Shown here: positions 27,516 through 34,107 of the stretch, one piece after another | Numbering within the stretch: the first letter of the stretch is position 1 | How the letters are laid out: each line of letters starts with the position of its first letter | From: an uncultured Prevotellaceae bacterium | GTDB lineage: Bacteria > Bacteroidota > Bacteroidia > Bacteroidales > Bacteroidaceae | Assembly: GCA_902786665.1 (NCBI GenBank) | Contig: CADADN010000068.1 | Location: 1-34,107, forward strand | Length of the DNA stretch: 34,107 bases | Direction of reading: 5' to 3' | Program-made: the position numbers and the translations under genes | The notes under the pieces: generated by a model | The model's database searches: none | Told to the model about the DNA's origin: nothing | What the model saw: the letters and a program-made list of their open reading frames with translations, nothing else

Positions 27516-27523
27516 TATCTTTG
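27516..27523 (+). promoter_or_regulatory. -7 promoter box for the glycosidase genes
   Basis: TATCTTTG matches TAnnTTTG. A start near 27530 leaves about 45 nt before the ATG at 27576, which supports that start over the earlier in-frame ATGs at 27453 and 27525. Together with the terminator at 27443 it defines a second transcription unit within the locus. Confidence 0.6.
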
Positions 27524-27575
27524 CATGGTGATGAAGAGAGGGAAAGTATCCCGTCTCTACGAACCGCACCTGCCG

Positions 27576-30437
27576 ATGACAATGACTAGAGCGAGAACAT
27601 CCATTCTGACCATATTATGCATCCTGAGCCTGGCCATCCACGCCCAAGACATATGCAGTCATGTAGACCCCCGCATAGGTAGCGAGGGGGTGGGCCGCAC
27701 CTTCCCCGGGCCATCGATGCCCTTCGGGATGGTGAAACCCGGCCCCGACTGCGGAGTGCGCCCCAATGCCGGATGGGCACCCATGCCGGAACCCGTCACA
27801 GGTTTCTCGCAAACCCATGTCAGCGGGACTGGCGGCGGACAGAAATATGGCAACATACTCATCCAACCGATGGAGGAAGGAGGGCCACAAGAGCAAAAGC
27901 GCACCGACGAGACCATCGCCTTAGGCTATTACGCCACCACCTACGAGAACGGCATACGCACCGAGGTGACCACCGCCGAACGTTGCGCCCTCTACCGCAT
28001 ACACTACCCCAAAGCCGGACAGTTGTTCATCGACGTCACCCATTACCTGGGCAAGAGCGACATCCCCGACTTGCGCGAGGCACAGCAGTTTGTCAACGCA
28101 GGCATGGAGGTGGTCTCCGACCATGAGGTGAGAGGCTATTCCACCATCCGCGGAGGATGGAACAACGGCGATGCCTACACCGTGTATTTCGCTCTGACCA
28201 CCGACCGCCCATTCACAACTCAGACCACTCCGACCACTCCGATCACTCCGACTACTCCGACCACTCCGACCACTCCGATCACTCCGACCACTCCGACCAC
28301 TCCGATTACTCCGATCACTCCGACCACTCCGATTACTCCGACCACTCCGACCACTCCGATCACTCCGATCACTCCGACCACTCCGAACGACAACGACCTC
28401 CAGCGTGTTTTCCTTCATTTCACCGACACCTGCGTCAATGTCAAAATCGGCATCTCCTTCGTCAGCACCATGAAAGCCTCCCGCAACGTGACCTCCAACA
28501 CCTTCGAACAGCAGTTGGAAAACTTGCGCGAGTCGTGGCGGCCCTTGCTCGAAAAAGTGAAACTCCACGGCAATGACGAAAGGGCCAAGCGCATGTTTTA
28601 CACCGCCCTCTACCACACCATGCTCATGCCCGTGGACCGCAGCGGCGAAAATCCCAAATGGAGCGACGTGCCGTATTATGATGACTATTACGCCATCTGG
28701 GACACCTACCGCACCTCCTCGCCCCTGCTCATCCTCCTTGCACCCGAACGGCAGCGCGACATCATCCGTTCCATGCTCCACATCTACCGACGGGAGGGTT
28801 ACCTGCCCGAAGGGCGCAGCGGCAACTGCAACGGGCGCACACAAGGAGGGAGCAACGCCGAGGTGGTGCTGGCCGACGCCTATGTGAAGCACCTCGACGA
28901 CATCGATTATGAATGGGCGCTCGAAGCGATGCTGAAGGACGCCACCGTGCCACCGGGTGGTAACGAGGAAAAGGAAGGTCGCGGCGGTCTCGACTACTAC
29001 AACACGTTGGGATACATCCCCTACGGGGTGGACCGCGCCGGCAACCGCACCATAGAATATGCACTTGACGACCACTGCATCGCCACCGTGGCAGAAGGGC
29101 TTGGTTACGACGACATAGCTGAGGAATATCACAGGAAGGCTGCCAACTGGAAAAACCTCTGGCGAAAGGACTACGAATATGACGGGATGAAGGGCTTCAT
29201 CATGCCACGCGACGCACAAGGGCAATGGCTCGACAGCGTGCCATGGGGGAAGTCGAAGGTCTTTCATCCACATATCCCCTACACCCCTACCACGAAGGTG
29301 GCACCGTGGTATCTGCCCTGGTGGTCCACCTTCTTCTACGAGGCCACCTCGGAGGAATACTCGCTCAACATCCCCCACGACGTGCCGGGACTCATCGAGG
29401 CGTGTGGAGGGACGGAGGCTTTCCGACAGAGACTCGACCTCTTCTTTGAGAAGGGCTATTACAACGTGGCCAATGAACCCTCTTTCCTCACACCCTGCCT
29501 CTACCATTGGATAGGACGCCCCGACCTCAGCACAAGACAAGTGCATGCCATCATCAACTCCCATTATGACGACACGCCCGACGGCCTTCCCGGCAACGAC
29601 GACTCTGGCGCCATGTCATCGTGGTTGGCCTTCCACATGATGGGCCTCTACCCCAACGCCGGACACGACTACTACCTGCTCAACCTCCCCCTGCTTGAAA
29701 AAGGCTACACCCTGCAACTCCCCAACGGACGCGCCCTTGAGGTGTCTGTTCGTGGCAAAGGTGAAGACTACGACCATGCCACCCTCAATGGCACCTGCCT
29801 CGACAACGCCCGCATCACCCACGACCAACTGACGCAAGGAGGGCAATTGGTGTTTTGGAAAAAGCAAAAAAAATCCCCAAAGTCCCACCCCCAAGACAAG
29901 CGCCAAAAGTCTCACCCTCAAGACAAATCCCCAAAGCCCCAGCCCCAAGACAAGCCCTCTGTTCCCTATGCGGCAATATCATTGCCGCCCGCCCCCACCC
30001 CTTTCCTTCAAGGCGAGATCTCCTACACGCTCAACCGGCAGTTCCGCACCTGGCCGCTTGCCATGGTATGGAATGGCGACACATTGATGACGCTTTGCAA
30101 AGAAACCATATACAAAGCACCACGCCAGACCGTGGAACATAGCGCCTGTTTCTGTTGGGAGAGTCCGCAGAAGGATGGTGAGACCCATGTCACCGACGGC
30201 ACCTTTGCCTTCATCTCCCGGCAGGCGTTGGCCACCCTCCTGCAAACCGGACAGTTCGTCTATGACGGAATCACCTGGCGCGAGACCTCACGCACAGAGG
30301 ACACCATCACCGTGCGAGCCGACATCGACCGCACGGAGATGACCATCTCACTCACACTCCCGCTGCCGATGGTGCTCGAAATGCGACGAAACCCTCTCGG
30401 CATCGACTGGACCATCAAGATTTTTCACACGAATTGA
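27576..30437 (+). CDS. GH92 exo-alpha-mannosidase with two low-complexity insertions
   Basis: The start at 27576 (MTMTRARTSILTILCILSLA) gives a signal peptide ending in IHAQ; the 953-residue product exceeds the usual 740 or so. GH92 enzymes are calcium-dependent inverting exo-mannosidases. The N-terminal domain is typical: VDPRIGSEGVGRTFPGPSMP and PDCGVRPNAGW. Residues 217-270 are 18 TTP/ITP tripeptides encoded by a 9-bp tandem repeat. The catalytic domain follows with YDDYYAIWDTYRTSSPLL, the acid region FYEATSEEYSLNIPHDVPG (E589) and the base motif GNDDSGAMSSW (about 673). The acid region normally reads EGN-x-W-Q-Y, so its Trp-Gln is changed here. A Lys/Pro/Gln linker (about 762-800) leads to a C-terminal domain of about 155 residues that I do not recognise. 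Confidence 0.88.
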   Translation: MTMTRARTSILTILCILSLAIHAQDICSHVDPRIGSEGVGRTFPGPSMPFGMVKPGPDCGVRPNAGWAPMPEPVTGFSQTHVSGTGGGQKYGNILIQPMEEGGPQEQKRTDETIALGYYATTYENGIRTEVTTAERCALYRIHYPKAGQLFIDVTHYLGKSDIPDLREAQQFVNAGMEVVSDHEVRGYSTIRGGWNNGDAYTVYFALTTDRPFTTQTTPTTPITPTTPTTPTTPITPTTPTTPITPITPTTPITPTTPTTPITPITPTTPNDNDLQRVFLHFTDTCVNVKIGISFVSTMKASRNVTSNTFEQQLENLRESWRPLLEKVKLHGNDERAKRMFYTALYHTMLMPVDRSGENPKWSDVPYYDDYYAIWDTYRTSSPLLILLAPERQRDIIRSMLHIYRREGYLPEGRSGNCNGRTQGGSNAEVVLADAYVKHLDDIDYEWALEAMLKDATVPPGGNEEKEGRGGLDYYNTLGYIPYGVDRAGNRTIEYALDDHCIATVAEGLGYDDIAEEYHRKAANWKNLWRKDYEYDGMKGFIMPRDAQGQWLDSVPWGKSKVFHPHIPYTPTTKVAPWYLPWWSTFFYEATSEEYSLNIPHDVPGLIEACGGTEAFRQRLDLFFEKGYYNVANEPSFLTPCLYHWIGRPDLSTRQVHAIINSHYDDTPDGLPGNDDSGAMSSWLAFHMMGLYPNAGHDYYLLNLPLLEKGYTLQLPNGRALEVSVRGKGEDYDHATLNGTCLDNARITHDQLTQGGQLVFWKKQKKSPKSHPQDKRQKSHPQDKSPKPQPQDKPSVPYAAISLPPAPTPFLQGEISYTLNRQFRTWPLAMVWNGDTLMTLCKETIYKAPRQTVEHSACFCWESPQKDGETHVTDGTFAFISRQALATLLQTGQFVYDGITWRETSRTEDTITVRADIDRTEMTISLTLPLPMVLEMRRNPLGIDWTIKIFHTN
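28224..28385. repeat. In-frame 9-bp tandem repeat inside the GH92 gene (18 units)
   Basis: Eighteen units of ACCACTCCG, with variants ATCACTCCG, ATTACTCCG and ACTACTCCG, encode TTP or ITP. The array is an exact multiple of three, so the reading frame is kept. Variation sits almost only in the first three bases of each unit. Confidence 0.95.
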
Positions 30438-30439
30438 AA

Positions 30440-30466
30440 AAGGAGTTAAAGGGGAGTTAAAGGGAC
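30440..30466. repeat. GGAGTTAAAG tandem motif, copy 2 of 2
   Basis: AGGAGTTAAAGGGGAGTTAA and the following AGGGACA repeat the motif seen at 2773-2800, here directly after the GH92 stop codon. Confidence 0.6.
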
Positions 30467-30547
30467 ATATGTTCACTTTCAGGAGAATTGAAAAGCACCT
30501 GACCCACGGATATGCAAAATAAATATGAACAATTACACAACAATCAT

Positions 30548-32785
30548 ATGTTAAAGAAAAAAAGCCTCCTCATCCTCATCGGCCTGATGGCCACCCTCAC
30601 CACCTTTGCCAATCCCGCAGACAACCTGTTGGAAAGGATTGACAAAGGGGGGTCGAGAAAATTCAAGACCCAACTCGTCAAGACCGACCGCGACTTCTTC
30701 GAATTGGACCAGAGCGGAGCCAAGGTCGTCGTCAGGGGAAACACATGGGTCAACATCGCCACCGGCATCAACTGGTACCTCAAATACCACGCCGGCATCC
30801 ACCTCTCGTGGAACGGCATGCAAGCCAAGTTGCCCGAGAAGTTGCCGCCAGTGACAAGGCGTGAGCGACACGACACCGACCTTGCCCTGCGCTACGACTT
30901 CAACTACTGCACCTTCTCCTATACCATGGCCTTCTGGGACTGGGAGCGGTGGCAGCAGGAAATCGACTGGATGGCGCTCCACGGGGTGAATATGCCGCTC
31001 GCCATCGTCGGTGAGGAATGTGTGTGGCGCAACATGCTGCTCAAGTTGGGCTACACAGAGGAAGAAGTGGGAAGGTTCATCGCCGGCCCCGCCTTCCTCG
31101 CCTGGTGGGAGATGAACAACCTCGAGGGTTGGGGCGGTCCCCTACCCTTGTCATGGTATGCACGGCAAGAGCAACTGCAGAAAAAGATACTCGCCCGGAT
31201 GAAGGAACTGGGAATGCATCCCGTCCTGCCTGGCTATTGTGGCATGGTGCCCCACGATGCCCGTGAGAAATTGAGCCTCGACGTGGCGGACGCAGGACTG
31301 TGGAACGGTTTTCTGCGACCCTCCAACCTCCTGCCCACCGACCCGCGCTTCGGCGAGATAGCACGCCTCTACTACGAGGAACTCACCCGTCTTTTCGGCA
31401 AGGCCGACTACTATTCCATGGACCCCTTCCATGAGAGCAACGACGACAGCCGCATCAACTACGCAGAGGCGGCGAGGGTGCTCCTCAAGGCAATGAGAGA
31501 GGCCAACCCCAAAGCTACGTGGGTGGTGCAGGGATGGACGGAGAATCCCCGCCCGCAGATGTTGGAGGCTCTCAAGGAGGGCGACGTCATCGTCCTCGAC
31601 CTGTTCAGCGAGTGCCGGCCGATGTGGGGCGCACCGTCCATCTGGCACCGAGAGAAAGGCTATGAAGGCCATCAGTGGCTCTTCTGCCTGTTGGAGAATT
31701 TCGGTGCCAATGTGGGGCTTCACGGGCGCATGGACCAGTTGATTGACAACTTCTTCATGACCAAGACCCATCCGCTGGCTAAGAACCTCAAGGGCATCGG
31801 CTTCACCATGGAGGGTTCGGAAAACAACCCGGTGATGTTTGAATTGATGAGTGAACTGCCGTGGTTGAAGGAGCGCATCACGAAAGAGGAATGGCTTCGC
31901 GGCTATGTTAAGGCACGTTATGGCTTCGACGACCCGCAGGTGCAGCAGGCGTGGCTCATCCTCGCACAAAGCATCTACAACTGTCCCGTGGGCAACAACC
32001 AGCAAGGGCCTCATGAAAGCATCTTTTGCGGTAGACCGACGCTCAACAACTTCCAAGCCTCCAGTTGGTCGAAAATGAAAAACTACTACGACCCTGAGAG
32101 CACCTTGCAAGCGGCAAGCCTCATGGCTTCGGTGGCCGACAAGTACAGGGGCAACAACAATTTCGAATACGACTTGGTGGACATCGTCCGACAGGCAGTG
32201 GCCGACCAGGCACGCATCCAATACCAACGCACTATCGCCGACTACAAGGCTTTTTCACGAAAGGCATTCAAGGCCGATGCAGAACGGTTCCTAAAACTGC
32301 TCGACATGCAGGACAGGTTGCTGGGGGCTCGACGTGAGTTCAGGTTGGGCAGCCGACTGGAAGATGCCCGCAACTGCGGGACGACGGTAGCGGAAAAAGA
32401 CCTCTACGAATGGAACGCAAGGGTGCAAATCACCACCTGGGGCAACCGTTACTGTGCCGACACCGGCGGACTGCGCGACTATGCCCACAAGGAATGGCAA
32501 GGGCTGTTGGCCGACTTCTATGCCATGCGTTGGAAAGCCTATTTCGATGCCCTCGAGGCACAGATGGAATCATTGACAAAACCCGACCCGGAACTCCTCG
32601 GAAGTGGCGTCAACAGCAACAAGACCGCTGACGAACTCTTCCAGATGGCTCTCCCGCAAGAGGTGAAGTTGGACTACTACGCCATGGAGGAGCCATGGAC
32701 GCTGAAGCACAACACCTACACCGCCACACCCGTGGGCTCACCCGTCGACCTGGCCATCGAGGCCATAAAACTCCTCAAGAACTGA
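30548..32785 (+). CDS. GH89 alpha-N-acetylglucosaminidase
   Basis: The start at 30548 gives a signal peptide (MLKKKSLLILIGLMATLTTF, then A before NPADN); an in-frame ATG at 30512 would only add a polar tail. The 745-residue product is full length for GH89, the family of human NAGLU, which removes terminal alpha-GlcNAc. The N-terminal small domain (about 25-105) precedes the TIM barrel, which opens with LRYDFNYCTFSYTMAFWDWE and EIDWMALHGVNMPLAI. The two catalytic Glu are visible: E296 in YYSMDPFHESNDD (human DTFNE) and E422 in FTMEGSENNPVMFELM (human PEGI). The helical C-terminal domain follows (VADQARIQYQRTIADYKAF). It is presumably exported to the periplasm and probably acts on heparan-type, mucin-type or other alpha-GlcNAc-capped chains. 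Confidence 0.95.
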   Translation: MLKKKSLLILIGLMATLTTFANPADNLLERIDKGGSRKFKTQLVKTDRDFFELDQSGAKVVVRGNTWVNIATGINWYLKYHAGIHLSWNGMQAKLPEKLPPVTRRERHDTDLALRYDFNYCTFSYTMAFWDWERWQQEIDWMALHGVNMPLAIVGEECVWRNMLLKLGYTEEEVGRFIAGPAFLAWWEMNNLEGWGGPLPLSWYARQEQLQKKILARMKELGMHPVLPGYCGMVPHDAREKLSLDVADAGLWNGFLRPSNLLPTDPRFGEIARLYYEELTRLFGKADYYSMDPFHESNDDSRINYAEAARVLLKAMREANPKATWVVQGWTENPRPQMLEALKEGDVIVLDLFSECRPMWGAPSIWHREKGYEGHQWLFCLLENFGANVGLHGRMDQLIDNFFMTKTHPLAKNLKGIGFTMEGSENNPVMFELMSELPWLKERITKEEWLRGYVKARYGFDDPQVQQAWLILAQSIYNCPVGNNQQGPHESIFCGRPTLNNFQASSWSKMKNYYDPESTLQAASLMASVADKYRGNNNFEYDLVDIVRQAVADQARIQYQRTIADYKAFSRKAFKADAERFLKLLDMQDRLLGARREFRLGSRLEDARNCGTTVAEKDLYEWNARVQITTWGNRYCADTGGLRDYAHKEWQGLLADFYAMRWKAYFDALEAQMESLTKPDPELLGSGVNSNKTADELFQMALPQEVKLDYYAMEEPWTLKHNTYTATPVGSPVDLAIEAIKLLKN

Positions 32786-32786
32786 A

Positions 32787-32876
32787 TATTTCGATATTCC
32801 GTTATTCCGATATTTCGTTATTCCGTTATTCCGATATTCCGTTATTCGATATTCCGTCATTCGATATTCCGTCATC
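32787..32876. repeat. Tandem repeat of ATATTCCGTTATTCCG-like units
   Basis: The spacer between the GH89 and acetyltransferase genes consists of imperfect copies of CGATATTCCGTTATTC in full and shortened forms (ATATTTCG, TTATTCCG, CATTCG). It begins right after the GH89 stop and ends about 20 nt before the next ATG. Confidence 0.8.
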
Positions 32877-32895
32877 ACGATTATTCTGAGAAAAA

Positions 32896-33972
32896 ATGTC
32901 TGAAAAGAAACAGCGCCTGCTCTCCCTCGACATCCTCCGCGGCATCACGGTGGCGGGGATGATTCTGGTCAACAATGGCTATGGCGAGTCTTTCGAGATG
33001 CTCCGCCACTCCAAATGGAACGGTATGACGCCGTGCGACCTCGTCTTTCCTTTCTTCCTCTTCATCGTGGGCATCTCCACCTATCTTTCGCTGTCGAAAT
33101 GCAGCTTCCAACCGTCGGCACAGGTCGTATGGAAAATCATAAGGCGCACGGTGCTCCTCTTCGCCATTGGACTGGCCATCAACTGGTTCGACCACGCCAT
33201 AGAGGGCGACCTGCTCAGCTTCGGGCACCTGCGCATCTGGGCGGTCCTCCAGCGCATCGCCCTATGCTACGGCATCGTGTCAATCTTCGTGTTGTTTGTC
33301 AACCACAAATACATCCTCCCCACCATCATCTTGCTGCTCCTAGGTTATGCCGCCATCCTCGTCTGTGGGAACGGCTATGCAGAGGACACCTCGAATATCC
33401 TTGCAAGAGTCGACCTCAGCCTGTTTGGCTACGACCACCTCTACCACAAGAGTCCGGTGGACCCAGAGGGACTACTCGGCACCATCTCGTCGTTGGCGCA
33501 CGTCCTCATCGGTTTCCTCTGCGGGAAGGCCATCAAGGTGAACAGGGATGTGAAAGACAAGGTGGTGGCACTCTTCGTCGCCGGTACCGTGATGGTGATT
33601 TTGGGCTATCTCCTCTCCTACGGACTGCCGCTCAACAAACGGATATGGAGCCCCAGTTACGTCCTCGTGACTTGTGGCCTGGCCGCCTTGTTGCAAGGGC
33701 TGCTGATGGTCATCATCGACATCAAGGGGAAGCACAAATGGACCACGTTCTTCCGCGTCTTCGGCATCAACCCGCTCTTCCTCTATGTTGCCAGCGAGGT
33801 CTTCGCCATCGTCTTCGGACACGTAGGCATCAGCGAGACCGTCTTCAATGGCATACACAGCGTCATCACCCATCCACAAACGGCATCCCTCGCCTACGCA
33901 CTTTCCTTTGTCACCTTCAATTTCTTCCTGGGGTATATCCTGTACAAGAAAAAGATTTACATCAAACTTTAA
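32896..33972 (+). CDS. HGSNAT-like membrane acetyltransferase (DUF5009/DUF1624 type)
   Basis: This 358-residue inner-membrane protein has about ten hydrophobic helices. It opens RLLSLDILRGITVAGMILVN, then HSKWNGMTPCDLVFPFFLFI, the pattern of the human lysosomal heparan-alpha-glucosaminide N-acetyltransferase. His38 in RHSKWNG aligns with the active-site His of the human enzyme as I remember it. Further matches are LRIWAVLQRIALCYGI and YDPEGLLGT-like VDPEGLLGTISSLAHVLIG. The family moves acetyl groups across the membrane from acetyl-CoA onto glucosamine. Lying next to the GH89 gene, it could acetylate periplasmic glucosamine ends so that GH89 can cut them, as in the lysosome. Co-transcription with GH89 is likely because only a repeat-filled spacer separates them. 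Confidence 0.88.
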   Translation: MSEKKQRLLSLDILRGITVAGMILVNNGYGESFEMLRHSKWNGMTPCDLVFPFFLFIVGISTYLSLSKCSFQPSAQVVWKIIRRTVLLFAIGLAINWFDHAIEGDLLSFGHLRIWAVLQRIALCYGIVSIFVLFVNHKYILPTIILLLLGYAAILVCGNGYAEDTSNILARVDLSLFGYDHLYHKSPVDPEGLLGTISSLAHVLIGFLCGKAIKVNRDVKDKVVALFVAGTVMVILGYLLSYGLPLNKRIWSPSYVLVTCGLAALLQGLLMVIIDIKGKHKWTTFFRVFGINPLFLYVASEVFAIVFGHVGISETVFNGIHSVITHPQTASLAYALSFVTFNFFLGYILYKKKIYIKL

Positions 33973-33974
33973 TT

Positions 33975-34009
33975 CAATTGAAAATTGAAAATTGAAAATT
34001 GAAAATTGA
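33975..34009. repeat. 8-bp tandem repeat AATTGAAA
   Basis: Four to five consecutive AATTGAAA units lie directly after the acetyltransferase stop. The same motif occurs at 326-346. Confidence 0.8.
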
Positions 34010-34010
34010 A

Positions 34011-34107
34011 TTTTTGGAGCCGCAGCGAGAGCAGAGTCAAGCTTGCTTGCACTCTGCCGAGTCGCGACAAAAATCAGCGAAGCTAATTTTTGGAGCCGCA
34101 GCGAGAG
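34011..34107. repeat. 76-bp-period direct repeat with an internal hairpin, running off the window
   Basis: TTTTTGGAGCCGCAGCGAGAG occurs at 34011-34031 and again at 34087-34107, 76 bp apart. Between them lies a hairpin GCAGAGT-CAAGC-TT-GCTTG-C-ACTCTGC (34031-34057), followed by AAAAAT/ATTTTT arms. It could be the first units of a longer array or a terminator region for the operon. Confidence 0.65.

Noticed and set aside
27921-29564. 547-residue minus-strand frame with SDRSGR repeats
   Set aside because: It is antisense to the GH92 gene, and the repeats are the complement of the TTP-coding array.

Overview
The window looks like a chromosome segment of a Bacteroidales bacterium, most likely Prevotellaceae. 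The evidence is a SusC/SusD pair, lipoproteins with short SC or GC lipoboxes, repeated Bacteroidetes -7 promoter boxes of the form TAnnTTTG, a DUF5020 protein, and a SPFH/ribbon-helix-helix gene pair. Assignments come from reading the translations and the DNA by eye; no database search was possible.

Region by region. (1) 1-5.1 kb: a secreted cohesin/dockerin-like protein, a small hypothetical gene, a minus-strand SPFH membrane protein followed by a ribbon-helix-helix protein, and an OmpA-type lipoprotein. (2) 5.1-11.5 kb: a visibly AT-richer accessory stretch, almost all on the minus strand. It holds a small Cys-rich protein, a frameshifted SpoT/Mesh1-like HD hydrolase, several hypothetical proteins, a truncated duplicate of one of them (9012-9257), an 83-bp hairpin repeat in a tandem array (8616-8987) and again as a single copy (9923-10034), two tandem tRNA-mimicking RNAs (10176-10445), and a four-helix membrane protein. 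(3) 11.7-12.9 kb: a polymerase-beta-type nucleotidyltransferase gene broken by a frameshift. (4) 13.1-20.5 kb: GC-rich core-like genes on the plus strand: DUF5020 outer-membrane protein, a heterodimeric ABC exporter pair, NAD-dependent DNA ligase and a B3/B4-domain protein. (5) 20.6-34 kb: a polysaccharide utilisation locus made of a GH28-like protein, a SusC transporter fused to an OmpA domain, SusD, GH92 alpha-mannosidase, GH89 alpha-N-acetylglucosaminidase and an HGSNAT-like membrane acetyltransferase.

Main discovery candidate: the pair of about 130-nt minus-strand RNAs at 10176-10445. Each has a terminal stem with a shared conserved internal motif, and its two helices keep pairing through compensatory changes between the copies. 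Each encloses a circularly permuted tRNA cloverleaf whose acceptor stem is closed by a tetraloop (UUCG in one, GAAA in the other). This is the architecture of bacterial Y RNAs of the YrlA type, partners of Ro60. No Ro60 (TROVE) gene is in the window, but a broken nucleotidyltransferase of a kind I recall from RNA-repair loci lies about 1.3 kb away. Unit 1 appears to be opened in the D-loop and keeps a full anticodon arm, which I do not know from described Y RNAs.

Other notable points are the SusC-OmpA fusion, an 18-copy 9-bp tandem repeat inside the GH92 coding sequence, and the habit of nearly every operon spacer to carry its own private 8-10 bp tandem repeat.
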